Positions 52,794 to 61,992 are shown, numbered from the stretch's first letter. The stretch is 64,000 bases of DNA from Rhizobium chutanense (GCF_002531935.1 NZ_NWSV01000028.1:22262-86261); one strand, 5' to 3'. The notes: a model not told the origin generated them from the letters alone. Program-made: numbers and translations.

Positions 52794-52889
52794 CTCAGGC
52801 CCCTCATCGCGGGTTGGAACGTCTTGCGATATCGCCGTCCCCGGGCGCGGTGGCGCCCCGGGGGCGGAAGCGTCGAAATTCGCGTGCGC

Positions 52890-53582
52890 TTAAGCTGCGT
52901 CTTGCTTTCGCAAGGCATCAAGGAGCGTTCGGGCGCCCTGTGTCGACGAAGCCGGATTCTGGCCGGTGATCAGCAGTCCATCCTGAACGACATGCACGCC
53001 CCAATCCGCCGTCTTCGAAAATTTTGCGCCCTGCTCTTTCAGCACGTCCTCGAGCAGGTAGGGAACGACGTCGACAAGGTGCATGGCCTCTTCTTCGGAA
53101 TCGGTGAACCCCGTGACCGCCCGGCCTCTGGCGATGGGCGTTCCATCCGGCGCCCTGACATTCGTCAGGATACCGGGTGCGTGGCAGACGAGCGCTACAG
53201 GTTTTCCCGCCGAAAGCATGTCCTCGATCAGCGACAGCGCATAACGGTCGTTCGTCAGGTCCCAAAGCGGGCCGTGCCCGCCGGGAAAGAACACGCTGTC
53301 ATAATCCGCCTGGTTGATTTCGGACAGCTTCACCGTGTTGGCGAGCCCAGTCTTTGCGGCCGTGTCTTGTTCAAAGCGGCGCGTCGCTTCCGTCTGGAAG
53401 GCCGGCTCATTGCTCTTCGGATCGAGCGGAGGCTGACCGCCCTTCGGCGAAGCCAGCGTGATGTCGACCCCGGCATCCCGGAAAACGAAGTAGGGAGCAG
53501 CAAGCTCCTCGAGCCAGAATCCCGTCTTCTTGCCGGTGTTTCCCAACTGATCATGCGATGTGAGAACCATGAGAATTTTCAT
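52890..53582 (-). CDS. DJ-1/PfpI family (type 1 glutamine amidotransferase-like) protein
   Basis: 230 residues of the DJ-1/HchA group: TSHDQLGNTGKKTGFWLEELAAPYFVF, DSVFFPGGHGPLWDL and the nucleophile elbow VCHAPG (Cys). Relatives are chaperone-like proteins, glyoxalase III or protein deglycases; the exact activity is open. It lies in the same direction as the GFA and SRPBCC genes, with 96 bp to the GFA gene. Confidence 0.88.
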   Translation of the reverse strand: MKILMVLTSHDQLGNTGKKTGFWLEELAAPYFVFRDAGVDITLASPKGGQPPLDPKSNEPAFQTEATRRFEQDTAAKTGLANTVKLSEINQADYDSVFFPGGHGPLWDLTNDRYALSLIEDMLSAGKPVALVCHAPGILTNVRAPDGTPIARGRAVTGFTDSEEEAMHLVDVVPYLLEDVLKEQGAKFSKTADWGVHVVQDGLLITGQNPASSTQGARTLLDALRKQDAA

Positions 53583-53823
53583 TGCTCAGCTCCTTCAAAG
53601 CCGGCCGGCGGACAAACCGTCGCCGCCCGGATTTACGGTGAAATACTGCCTGCAATCTCATGCTGAAACCGATGGGGACATAGAGCGGCGGCGCCGCGAA
53701 ACAAGCTCTCTCGCGTGCTTTGCCAAGAACGGATGTCGCGCGCCGCTTAGCCCCTGTGAGATTCGAGGTTAAGATGTATGAAGGAGAAACGACGTCGCGT
53801 AAGCCCATTCGAGGACCTGGAAA

Positions 53824-54825
53824 GTGAGCAAGCCGAATTACCGCGACATCGCCCGCCATGCCGGCGTCGGAACTGCGACGGTCGAACGGGTCTTGAACGG
53901 GCGTGGGGGTGTTCGCCCTGAACTGGTCGAAAAAGTCGTCTCCGCCGCACGTCGCCTGGATTACCCGCGCAAGCTTCCCGAGACCCATCGCGGCCTCCTC
54001 AGGATAGAAGTGCTGATGGTTCGGCCGGAAACGAGCTTCTACCGTCGCCTTTCGCATGCTTTCGAAAGAATCGCCGCCACCCTCGATCCCTTGGTCGTCG
54101 TGCACCGCAGCTTTACCGACGAATTGAATCCGGAGGCGATTGCGCGGCGCATCGTTTCGAGCGACCTTTCCCGCGCCGGCCTGATCCTTGCGGTGCCGAG
54201 CAGCCCGATGATCAGCGCCGCGGTGGAAAAGGTCAATGCGCAAGGTCTGCCGGTCGTGCACGTCGTGACACGCGCCTCCGAGCGCGTCGGCGAATTTATC
54301 GGCATCGACAACAATGCCGCCGGCCGCACGGCCGCGCTCTACATCAGCCGGATGGCTGCCCGGACCGGGCCTGTCGTTGCCATCTGCCACCCCATCTATC
54401 AGGTACATCGCGATCGCATCCGCGGCTTTTCCGACTATTTCCGTGATTATCCCGGCGCCTCCGGCTTCGAATGGCTGGGATTTGGCGGCGATGAGGAGCG
54501 CGCCAGCGCCGATCGCCTGTGGTCGGCCCTGGAGATGTATCCCGACCTTGCCGGTCTCTATAATGCCGGCGGCGCCAATTCCGCCCTGATCGAGGTGCTT
54601 CGCCGGCATCCGCGCGGCCGTGATGTCTTTTTCGTCGGGCACGAATTGACCGAATATACCCGCGCGGCCTTGCAGGACGGCATCATGGATGTGGTGCTGG
54701 ATCAGGCGCCGGAGGCGCAGGCGCGCCGCGCGCTCGATCTCGTTCTGAACCGAATCGGCTTGACCGATATCAAACCGGACCAGGCACCCATCCGCTTCAT
54801 TACCATCACCAAGGAAGGGCTTTGA
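53824..54825 (+). CDS. LacI family transcriptional regulator
   Basis: 333 residues. A LacI helix-turn-helix begins YRDIARHAGVGTATVERVLNGRGGVRPELVEKV, though the hinge is less typical. The periplasmic-binding-protein-like domain follows (LSRAGLILAVPSSPMISAAVEKV, DVFFVGHELTEYTRAALQDG). It probably senses a sugar. GTG start with GGAAA just upstream. The divergent neighbour is the DJ-1-like gene, with a 241-bp gap. The next gene downstream starts a different operon. Confidence 0.87.
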   Translation: MSKPNYRDIARHAGVGTATVERVLNGRGGVRPELVEKVVSAARRLDYPRKLPETHRGLLRIEVLMVRPETSFYRRLSHAFERIAATLDPLVVVHRSFTDELNPEAIARRIVSSDLSRAGLILAVPSSPMISAAVEKVNAQGLPVVHVVTRASERVGEFIGIDNNAAGRTAALYISRMAARTGPVVAICHPIYQVHRDRIRGFSDYFRDYPGASGFEWLGFGGDEERASADRLWSALEMYPDLAGLYNAGGANSALIEVLRRHPRGRDVFFVGHELTEYTRAALQDGIMDVVLDQAPEAQARRALDLVLNRIGLTDIKPDQAPIRFITITKEGL

Positions 54826-54951
54826 TCCGCCCCCACAGGTTGGGGATTGTTAATCAGAAATGCCTAATGTAAATCTTGACGTGCACAAGTTGTGAGGTAG
54901 TTGATTTGCTACAATAACTGATTAGGATTCGCTCAGGGGAGAGCTTCGGAC
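54826..54951. promoter_or_regulatory. AT-rich promoter region of the partner-switching operon
   Basis: The region before the six-gene operon contains TTGACG (about 54876) and a -10-like TACAAT (about 54911-54916) in an AT-rich context, plus GGGGAGAG before the first start. The spacings do not fit a clean sigma-70 promoter, so an alternative sigma factor or activator is possible. Confidence 0.3.
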
Positions 54952-56604
54952 ATGCGGAAAATTCGTGCGGCCCGCCCGGCCCGCGGAAAAACGGAGGCAA
55001 AAGCTTTGAGCTCGATCGACCGGCTTTTGTTCTTTGACCGCGATTTCAATCCCGTCGAGAATTTGCTGGGCAATGAGCTGCCTGCATCAGTCAAACCGGC
55101 CGCGTCGTTTTGGGAGCATTTTGCCGGATTGGACAGATCGGCGCTGACGCTGGCTTTCTCTTCCATGGGCGAGAGTGCCCAGCCTTTGCGGATATTTGCC
55201 GAGCCCGGCAGGCCCGGCTCGCGCGGACTGACGATTTATCGGATCGGAGATCTGTATGCGGTGGTTCGCTCCGAAGAACCGATCGACGATGAGCGCGCAA
55301 CCCTTTGGCATCTCGCCACCCACGATCCGCTGACCGGACTGCCGAACCGACGCCAGTTCAGCGACGACCTTACCGAGTTTTTGCAGGAGACCGCCGGCAC
55401 GAACGAGACCCTGTCTCTGATGCAGCTCGATCTTGACGATTTCAAACCCGTGAACGACACGCTCGGGCATGCGGCTGGAGACAAGCTTCTTCAATTCGCG
55501 GCAAGGCGTATTCAGGGCTGCCTCGCCGCTGACGACAGAGCCTACCGACTGGCGGGTGACGAATTCACCGTCATTTCCATGGGTTCGGGGCATCCGGCCA
55601 AGGCCCACCGTTTGGCGGAAGCGTTGGTCGCCGCATTCAAGAAGCCCTTCACCATCGATGGCATCACCGTCTTTGTCGGCACCAGCATCGGCATATCGAC
55701 CGCTCCCCCGGACGGGACAACTCCGGAGCAGCTGATGAAAGCCTCCGACCTCGCCCTCTACGCCGCCAAGAAAGAGGGGCGCGGTCGGGCAAGCGCCTTC
55801 GATGCCTCGATGCTGGAATTGCTGGAGCAGCGTGAACTGCTGCGCCGCAGCCTTCGCATGGCCCTGGTCCAGCAGGAATTCTTCGTCGAGTACCAACCCA
55901 TCGCCGAGGGCGGCAGCATCGTCGGCTTCGAAGCCTTGCTGAGATGGCACCACCCTCTGCTCGGAAATATCCCCCCCGTGACATTCATTCCGATGGCCGA
56001 GGCCGATGGCATGATGCCCGATATCGGCGCGTGGGTTCTGGAGCAGGCATGCCGCGAGGCAATGAAGTGGCCTGAGAATTACATCGTCGCCGTCAATGTA
56101 TCGGCGGCCGAATTCCTGACGAGCGGTCTCACGGATCGCATATCCCAGACGCTGGATCTGGTCGGCTTGCCGCCCGATCGCCTGGAACTCGAGATCACCG
56201 AAAGCGTGCTGCTCGAGCGGACCGTCAATAACATCGATACGCTGAATACGCTCAACGTATTGGGGATACGCATCTCGCTCGATGATTTCGGGACCGAATA
56301 TTCCTCCCTGAGCTATCTGAAGACATTCCCTTTCGACACGATCAAAATCGACAAATACTTTATCACCGATCTCGAAACCGATCCGAAAAGTCAGACGATC
56401 GTCCGCTGCGTCGTCGACCTGGCCCATGGCCTCGACATGCAGGTGACGGCCGAAGGCGTTGAAACACCGGCTCAGGCGGAATGGTTGCGCCATGTGGGCT
56501 GCGACAGGCTTCAAGGTTATCTGGTGAGCAGGCCGCTTCCGGTCGAGGCAATCGGCGAGTTCATCTCCCGGGCGGAAACATCTGTGCGGCACGCTCTGTC
56601 ATAG
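54952..56604 (+). CDS. GGDEF-EAL cyclic-di-GMP enzyme, first gene of the partner-switching operon
   Basis: 550 residues, soluble. An unrecognised N-terminal region (1-120) precedes a GGDEF domain (about 121-285) whose signature reads AGDEF (201-205) with no RxxD inhibitory site nine residues before it. The EAL domain follows (about 300-540) with intact catalytic pieces: EALLR (327-331), NVSAAEF, EITES, DDFG, KID and AEGVET. It is therefore probably a phosphodiesterase, with the GGDEF part either weakly active or a GTP-sensing regulator. The next gene starts 29 bp downstream. Confidence 0.92.
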   Translation: MRKIRAARPARGKTEAKALSSIDRLLFFDRDFNPVENLLGNELPASVKPAASFWEHFAGLDRSALTLAFSSMGESAQPLRIFAEPGRPGSRGLTIYRIGDLYAVVRSEEPIDDERATLWHLATHDPLTGLPNRRQFSDDLTEFLQETAGTNETLSLMQLDLDDFKPVNDTLGHAAGDKLLQFAARRIQGCLAADDRAYRLAGDEFTVISMGSGHPAKAHRLAEALVAAFKKPFTIDGITVFVGTSIGISTAPPDGTTPEQLMKASDLALYAAKKEGRGRASAFDASMLELLEQRELLRRSLRMALVQQEFFVEYQPIAEGGSIVGFEALLRWHHPLLGNIPPVTFIPMAEADGMMPDIGAWVLEQACREAMKWPENYIVAVNVSAAEFLTSGLTDRISQTLDLVGLPPDRLELEITESVLLERTVNNIDTLNTLNVLGIRISLDDFGTEYSSLSYLKTFPFDTIKIDKYFITDLETDPKSQTIVRCVVDLAHGLDMQVTAEGVETPAQAEWLRHVGCDRLQGYLVSRPLPVEAIGEFISRAETSVRHALS

Positions 56605-56633
56605 CGAGCAACCGATTTTTCGCGGGGAAACTG

Positions 56634-57155
56634 ATGGAGGATGGATTGGAAGACAAAGCGTCTGGCTTCGACGACCATGCATTCGTGCCGATGGTCTCGC
56701 TCGAAATGAACCTTGCGATGTTCAAATCCCGGTGGCAGCTTTGCGACGGGATTACCGAATATCTCTCGGAAATCCTGGGCCAAAGCCACAGCGATCCGGC
56801 TCGATATACCAATTTTCTTTCCGTTGCGGCAAACGAACTCGTCGAGCTTGCTTTCCGTTCGACCAGAGCGCCCGGAAGGATACGGTTCGGCCTCTATCGG
56901 AGCGCGACATTCAATCGGCTGAGAATTGCCTTTCCTTGCGACGACGCCTTCGACCGCCGGCCCACGAAGGCGACGGCAAACGAACGCCCGCCGGTCGCCA
57001 TCGCCGGCTCTGCAGACCCGGTCGTCAAGCCCGAAGAAACACTCTTGCTCCGAGACTTGGCGACCATATTCCGCGCCGCGATCCGAATTGAAGAGGACGA
57101 GACGCACGGAATGCAAATCATCGCGGATTTCCCCTCCAGGGAGGATTTCCAATGA
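56634..57155 (+). CDS. Small protein with possible HATPase-like N-box
   Basis: 173 residues, soluble. The segment NFLSVAANELVELAFRSTRAPGRIRFGLYRS resembles the N-box helix and following strands of anti-sigma-type histidine-kinase-fold proteins, and is similar in layout to the fifth gene of this operon (YLSNELIENAVKFRQPGEILIEAG). The glycine-rich G-boxes are not visible, so it may be a degenerate kinase or adaptor. It overlaps the next gene by four bases (ATGA). It would be the partner of the STAS-like domain encoded next. Confidence 0.65.
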   Translation: MEDGLEDKASGFDDHAFVPMVSLEMNLAMFKSRWQLCDGITEYLSEILGQSHSDPARYTNFLSVAANELVELAFRSTRAPGRIRFGLYRSATFNRLRIAFPCDDAFDRRPTKATANERPPVAIAGSADPVVKPEETLLLRDLATIFRAAIRIEEDETHGMQIIADFPSREDFQ

Positions 57156-58324
57156 ACATGCTTCCCCTGCCCTTTTCCGCGCATTTCGATCCGACCAATC
57201 AGGAACTTTTGCTGTCCGGCAAGTTGCGGCCCGAAAGCGCCGGCGAGATTGCCGATGTCCTGACGCTGGTGCGGCAAAGTTTGGAAAAATACAGCGGGGT
57301 CGTTTACCTCAATGTCAAACGCCTGACGCACATCAACATGACCGCCTTCGCCGCCTTGTCCGATGTTCTCAAGGCGAGCTGCCGGGCCCGGCCGGACCGC
57401 CGGATCGTCATCATCACCTCGAGCGTGGTGGCATGGTCGACCTCGCTGTTCGAGACGCTGGTCGCCTCACAGCCGAACCTGTCGATCGAAGTCTACGATT
57501 CGGCATTTTATCCGGGCCAGAGCTTCGTCGAGGATGAGAGTTTCATTCCCATCCTGCGCACCCAGACGAAAATGACATGGCGGCACGAACGGGAACTGCT
57601 GCCTCTCCACGGCCTGCGCAGCGGCCTTGCCATCGCCGACATCTGCTGCGGAATTGGCGATTTCGCCGCCCTGGTCCAGCGGGAATTCAAGCCGTCGCGC
57701 CTTGTCGCGCTGGATCATTCCGTGCGCAGCCTCGACTATGCCCGCAAGGTCGCCGCCGATTTCGATCTGCAGGGGATCGAATACACCTATGGCGACGCCT
57801 CGCAAATGCTGCTTCGAGACAACCAGTTCGACTTCGTCACCTGCCGGCATTCGCTGCAGATTTTCAATCGTCCCGAGATGCTGCTCAGGGAGCTTTACCG
57901 CATCTGCAAACCAGGCGGCCGTGTCTACATCACCAACGAGAAAAATTCGCATTGCCTGGGCGAGCCGCATGCCGAAACAATAAAATGGACTTACGAGGAG
58001 GTCGCCAAACTGTTCAGGCACTTCCACATGGATGTCGAAATGGGGCCGAAAAGCCGCCATCTGCTGGCCGATGCCGGGTTCGACGCCATCAAGGTCGACT
58101 GCTTCATGGTGACCAACCTGGATGGGGATCCGCAGGACTTCGCAGACATCATCGAAGCTTGGGAAAATGTCTATGCCGGTGAGATGGCGGTGCGGCGGGG
58201 CGACTCCGTGGAGTTCATTCGCAGGTTCCGGCAAGGCTTCAGGGATCACATCTTTGCCGCTCTTCACCCCAAGGGTTACGCGGGCTGGCCGATCTGGGCC
58301 GCCTCCGGACGAAAGCCGCTGTAA
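57152..58324 (+). CDS. STAS-like domain fused to a class I methyltransferase
   Basis: 390 residues. Residues 1-130 look STAS-like: a beta-strand pattern with VVYLNVKRLTHINMTAFAALSDVL, where a Thr (Thr64) stands at the position of the usual phosphorylated Ser. Residues about 145-390 form a SAM-dependent methyltransferase: motif I IADICCGIGDFAALV (161-175), YGDASQMLLRDNQFDFVTCRHSLQIF, then RICKPGGRVYITN. It resembles UbiE/MenG-type enzymes but the substrate is unknown. It may be the regulated output of the cascade. Overlaps both neighbours. Confidence 0.82.
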   Translation: MNMLPLPFSAHFDPTNQELLLSGKLRPESAGEIADVLTLVRQSLEKYSGVVYLNVKRLTHINMTAFAALSDVLKASCRARPDRRIVIITSSVVAWSTSLFETLVASQPNLSIEVYDSAFYPGQSFVEDESFIPILRTQTKMTWRHERELLPLHGLRSGLAIADICCGIGDFAALVQREFKPSRLVALDHSVRSLDYARKVAADFDLQGIEYTYGDASQMLLRDNQFDFVTCRHSLQIFNRPEMLLRELYRICKPGGRVYITNEKNSHCLGEPHAETIKWTYEEVAKLFRHFHMDVEMGPKSRHLLADAGFDAIKVDCFMVTNLDGDPQDFADIIEAWENVYAGEMAVRRGDSVEFIRRFRQGFRDHIFAALHPKGYAGWPIWAASGRKPL

Positions 58325-60681
58325 TGGATGCGCGATCAGCGAGAAGACCGGCAAGATTGGGCTCGTTTCGGGCAAAGTTCATCCTGGTCGTCGGTGGCGC
58401 CGTCCTCTTTGACTTGCTGGTCAGCGGCGGACTGGCGCTTTGGAACGTTCAGAGGCTATCGCGCGACGCAACGCTCGAGGTCGGCCAGGGTCTTGAAGCG
58501 GCAAGCCAGGAATATATCCGTACCTATGCAGATTCCACCGCGGCGCAGGTGGGCTTGCTGCTGCGGCAAGTTCATAACGACGTCGACACTCTGGCCGGTG
58601 TGCTGCAGGCGCAGATCGACGATCCCGAACGCAACGCCGACGTCGGCGCCGCGATCGCACGCACATCTCCGGGCAGTGTCAGCCTTTCCTACGATCAGAA
58701 TGGGAGATGGTCTCAGAATGCTCCGAACTCCGCCTCGGTCGTCAGCGTCTGGGGGTATTTGCTCGGACCGGACCATAAGCCGAAGGCGGACGTCGAGAGC
58801 GATATCCGCACGAGCGCGGTTCTGGATCTCGTTGCGCCGAGCCTGATGCAGCACGGGGCTTCAAAGCTGCAGATGTATTATATCGGCTCGAAAGAACGAC
58901 CGATCTTCAGGACGGCGCCCTACACCGACCAGGCCCAGACCTTCGACCGGCTTTATCCCGGTCACAACGACGCCAATTTCTGGGACTTCTTTTTTCCCGG
59001 CCTTTATGAGTCCTGGCAGGGCTGGGCCAAAGACATGAAAACGCGGCCGGTCGCCGACGACATCACCCAGACAGCGCCCTATACCGATGCCATTACCGGC
59101 AAGCTGATCGTCAGTTTCTTTCATCCATTGTGGACCGCCGACAGGAAGGACGTCGCCGGGACCGCCGGCGCCGACATCACACTCGATCAGCTCGCGCAGA
59201 CGGTTGAAAATGTCAAAGTGGCCCAGTCCGGTTTCGGATTTCTGGCCATGTCCGACGGCAATGTCGTCGCGATCAACGGCACCGGCGAAAAAACCCTCGG
59301 TCTGCGGGCTGCGAGCGATGCGGGCGGAACCGGCGTGACCGGCCTGGAGCGTTCCTTGAAGGGAAGCTCTCAGCCGGCAATCGCAAAACTGGCCCTCGAC
59401 CGCGAACAGGGCATTCAACATTTGCTGCTGCAGCAGGACGGCAGCGAAGTTCCCTATATCGCGATCGTGAAGAAACTGCCTGCGACCAATCTCTGGTCCA
59501 GCGGCCCGGTCCGCCAGGAGGCGATGTCGCTTGGCGTGATCGTGCCCGAACGGGAGATCGAAGCCTCGCTTTACGCGGCCCAGGCCAAGATTTCCGAGGC
59601 GACGAACCGGATCGTGCTCTACCAGATCCTGGCGATCCTGATGTCGCTGCTGATCGTGACGATCGCGGTATTTGCCGCCTCGAAACGAATAACCGGCGGA
59701 ATCAGCGCGCTGGCAGGTGCGGCCAAACGCATTCAGGCGAAGGATTATTCGGTCAGGGTGGCCATAAGAAGCAAGGATGAGGTCGGCGAGGCCGGCGAAG
59801 CCTTCAATCGGATGGCCCAGGAGATCAGCTACCACACGGAAAATCTCGAACAGCTCGTCGAGGAGCGAACCGCTCAGATCGAAGACGCAAAGGAAGAGAT
59901 TTCGATGCTGAACTCGCAGCTCCAGCGGGAAAACCGGCGCCTCGGAACGGAGCTCGCCGTCGCCGAGAGAATCCAGCTGATGGTCCTCCCGCTGGATCAG
60001 GAGCTCGAGGCGTTCCAGGCGCTCGAGATAGCGGCCTATATGAGACCCGCCGAAGAGGTCGGCGGTGATTATTACGACGTCTTGAAGAACGGTAGCCGGC
60101 TGAAGATCGGCATCGGCGACGTCACCGGGCACGGGCTCGAAAGCGGCGTGTTGATGCTGATGGTTCAGTCCGTCGCCCGCGCCCTGCAGGAAGCCGGAAA
60201 TACCGATGCGGTGAAATTTCTCACAGATCTGAACAGCGCTCTGTTTAAAAATATCGTCAGAACGAAAATCGACAAACACCTCACTCTGGCGTTTCTTGAC
60301 TACGACGGAAAAGAGATGATCCTGTCGGGACAACACGAGGAAGTTGTCATCGTGCGGGCAAACGGCGAGGTCGAGCGCATCAACACCATGGATCTGGGCA
60401 TTCCGATCGGGCTGGAAGCCGATATCTCAGCCTTCGTCAAAACCCGCGAAATCGCATTCGAAAAAGGGGACCTCATACTCCTGCATACGGATGGCGTCAC
60501 GGAGGCCGAAAACGGCGCCGGAGAACTGTTCGGCATGGAACGGCTGTGCCGTGAAGCCGTTCGCTTGAAGGATCTGAGCGCTGAGAAAGTCGTTTCCGAA
60601 ATTGTCGCGACACTCATGCTCTTTATCGGACCGCAGAAAATCTACGACGACATTACGCTTCTGGCAGTACGGCATAGGTGA
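58324..60681 (+). CDS. Membrane sensor SpoIIE-type serine phosphatase
   Basis: 785 residues. TM1 (about 17-40), a large extracytoplasmic dCache-like sensor (about 45-425), TM2 (about 430-455), HAMP (about 455-505), coiled coil (about 505-555) and a PP2C/SpoIIE phosphatase (about 560-785). Metal-ligand motifs are present: GGDYYD (about 578), GDVTGHG (about 598), HTDGVTE (about 720) and DDITL (about 775). It should dephosphorylate STAS partners on receipt of an external signal. The start overlaps the previous stop (TAATG). Layout matches SiaA or RsbU-like sensors. Confidence 0.92.
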   Translation: MDARSARRPARLGSFRAKFILVVGGAVLFDLLVSGGLALWNVQRLSRDATLEVGQGLEAASQEYIRTYADSTAAQVGLLLRQVHNDVDTLAGVLQAQIDDPERNADVGAAIARTSPGSVSLSYDQNGRWSQNAPNSASVVSVWGYLLGPDHKPKADVESDIRTSAVLDLVAPSLMQHGASKLQMYYIGSKERPIFRTAPYTDQAQTFDRLYPGHNDANFWDFFFPGLYESWQGWAKDMKTRPVADDITQTAPYTDAITGKLIVSFFHPLWTADRKDVAGTAGADITLDQLAQTVENVKVAQSGFGFLAMSDGNVVAINGTGEKTLGLRAASDAGGTGVTGLERSLKGSSQPAIAKLALDREQGIQHLLLQQDGSEVPYIAIVKKLPATNLWSSGPVRQEAMSLGVIVPEREIEASLYAAQAKISEATNRIVLYQILAILMSLLIVTIAVFAASKRITGGISALAGAAKRIQAKDYSVRVAIRSKDEVGEAGEAFNRMAQEISYHTENLEQLVEERTAQIEDAKEEISMLNSQLQRENRRLGTELAVAERIQLMVLPLDQELEAFQALEIAAYMRPAEEVGGDYYDVLKNGSRLKIGIGDVTGHGLESGVLMLMVQSVARALQEAGNTDAVKFLTDLNSALFKNIVRTKIDKHLTLAFLDYDGKEMILSGQHEEVVIVRANGEVERINTMDLGIPIGLEADISAFVKTREIAFEKGDLILLHTDGVTEAENGAGELFGMERLCREAVRLKDLSAEKVVSEIVATLMLFIGPQKIYDDITLLAVRHR

Positions 60682-60684
60682 GAC

Positions 60685-61245
60685 ATGACGCCAACGGTCT
60701 ACGGCATCGAATCTCTGACCGACATAAGCCTGGATTCCGGCGCGCGCCTGACCTTGACGGACGGTCCCCTTCAGCTCGGATGGAAGCACTCGGGAATGAC
60801 GGCCGACTTCATAGCGCAGGTCATGGCGCTGCAGTATTCGCGTTCCAAGAAAGACTACGTGCAGGCGCATCACGACATCGGATACCTCAGCAACGAGCTG
60901 ATCGAAAACGCCGTGAAGTTTCGGCAGCCCGGTGAGATCCTCATCGAAGCCGGCATATTCCAGGGAAGCTTTTTGATCAGGGTGAAAAACGCCATCGATG
61001 GCGTGACATCCACTCGCTTTCAGCAACTGCTGCGTCGCCTTCAATCGAAGGACCCCGGCGAACTTCTCCTTGAGCAAATCGAAACCAACGCCATATCGCC
61101 GGCAAGCGGTTCGGGCTTGGGATTGCTCACGCTTCTCAGCGACTACGACGCAAAAATGGCATGGGCATTCGAAGGGAGTGACGACCAGCCTGTCATACTG
61201 ACGACGACTGCAGCCGTGGCGATGCCGCCCTCCTCCAACCCGTGA
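60685..61245 (+). CDS. ATP-binding anti-sigma-like/kinase-like regulator (slr1658/DUF6272-type)
   Basis: 186 residues. N-box YLSNELIENAVKFRQPGEIL and a G-box-like GSGLGLLTLLSDY show a histidine-kinase-like ATPase fold of the RsbW/SpoIIAB type, and the layout resembles the slr1658 superfamily. It probably phosphorylates the STAS protein encoded next. The gene begins 3 bp after the phosphatase gene, and the next gene begins 7 bp after it. Confidence 0.82.
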   Translation: MTPTVYGIESLTDISLDSGARLTLTDGPLQLGWKHSGMTADFIAQVMALQYSRSKKDYVQAHHDIGYLSNELIENAVKFRQPGEILIEAGIFQGSFLIRVKNAIDGVTSTRFQQLLRRLQSKDPGELLLEQIETNAISPASGSGLGLLTLLSDYDAKMAWAFEGSDDQPVILTTTAAVAMPPSSNP

Positions 61246-61252
61246 GCGAAGA

Positions 61253-61591
61253 ATGGAAATCAGCGACGAAAATTTCCGCGTATGGGCGGAACAAAACGAA
61301 GTGTATTTCGACGGCGTCTTCCGGCTGGCAGGACCGGACGCCTATGCGCCCATTTATTCATTGGTAACAGCCCTGCTCCATGGAGGGCACAAACAGGTGA
61401 CATTCAATCTCACCGGCCTAGAGTTCCTCAATTCCTCCGGCATAAATCTGCTCGCCAAGTTGACGATCGAAGCCAGAAAGATGGGCGACCTCCTGCTTGT
61501 CGTCAAAGGCACCAATCAATATCCCTGGCAAGCCAAGTCGCTGCCGAACCTCAAGAAGCTGCACCCGCTTCTCGATTTGCGTTTGGCGTGA
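61253..61591 (+). CDS. STAS domain anti-anti-sigma-like protein (slr1659-type)
   Basis: 112 residues forming a single STAS domain. The predicted phosphorylation loop is LEFLNSSGINLLAKL (Ser61/Ser62), aligned with the Asp-Ser-Ser-Gly loop of SpoIIAA. It is expected to cycle between phosphorylated (by the kinase-like protein) and dephosphorylated (by the SpoIIE phosphatase) forms. The target that the free form binds is not evident; candidates are the GGDEF-EAL protein or the methyltransferase. Last gene of the operon. Confidence 0.88.
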   Translation: MEISDENFRVWAEQNEVYFDGVFRLAGPDAYAPIYSLVTALLHGGHKQVTFNLTGLEFLNSSGINLLAKLTIEARKMGDLLLVVKGTNQYPWQAKSLPNLKKLHPLLDLRLA

Positions 61592-61992
61592 GTCGAGGCA
61601 AGGCAGGTGATGAGTTGCGACGCCGATGGATGCCGTTTGGATGCTCGGCTCAAGGCCGAGCACGACGGAGAGAGGGCGGGCGCAAAGGGCTATTTTCGGC
61701 GCACAGCCGGTTTCTGACCGCCCGCCTACCGGCGGCCATCGTCACGGGCCAACTGCGGGGCGAAGGGGAGGAGCAAGCTGGGAGGCATGGCAGCAGGTCA
61801 TTCGTAATATCGCCTCGCCGCCGCCGGCCGGATGGGAATGTGGATTTGTTAAGTATTTCAAGTTGTTTAGGACCATAGTCCGACCGACATCGGACCTCGG
61901 GCCGATGTGGAAGACGCAAACAAGGTCTAACCTCCGACATCTCATACGCGATGCCCCACATCGCACTTGATGATCCGATCCGGAGGAAGATG
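61592..61992. other. Intergenic region after the partner-switching operon
   Basis: About 400 bp without a gene. It contains a perfect 8-bp hairpin TGCTCGGC-TCAAG-GCCGAGCA (61642-61662) that may terminate the operon, and AT-richer sequence (61850-61880) before the Gly-rich gene. ORFs in it are repeats of GC composition only. Confidence 0.45.
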
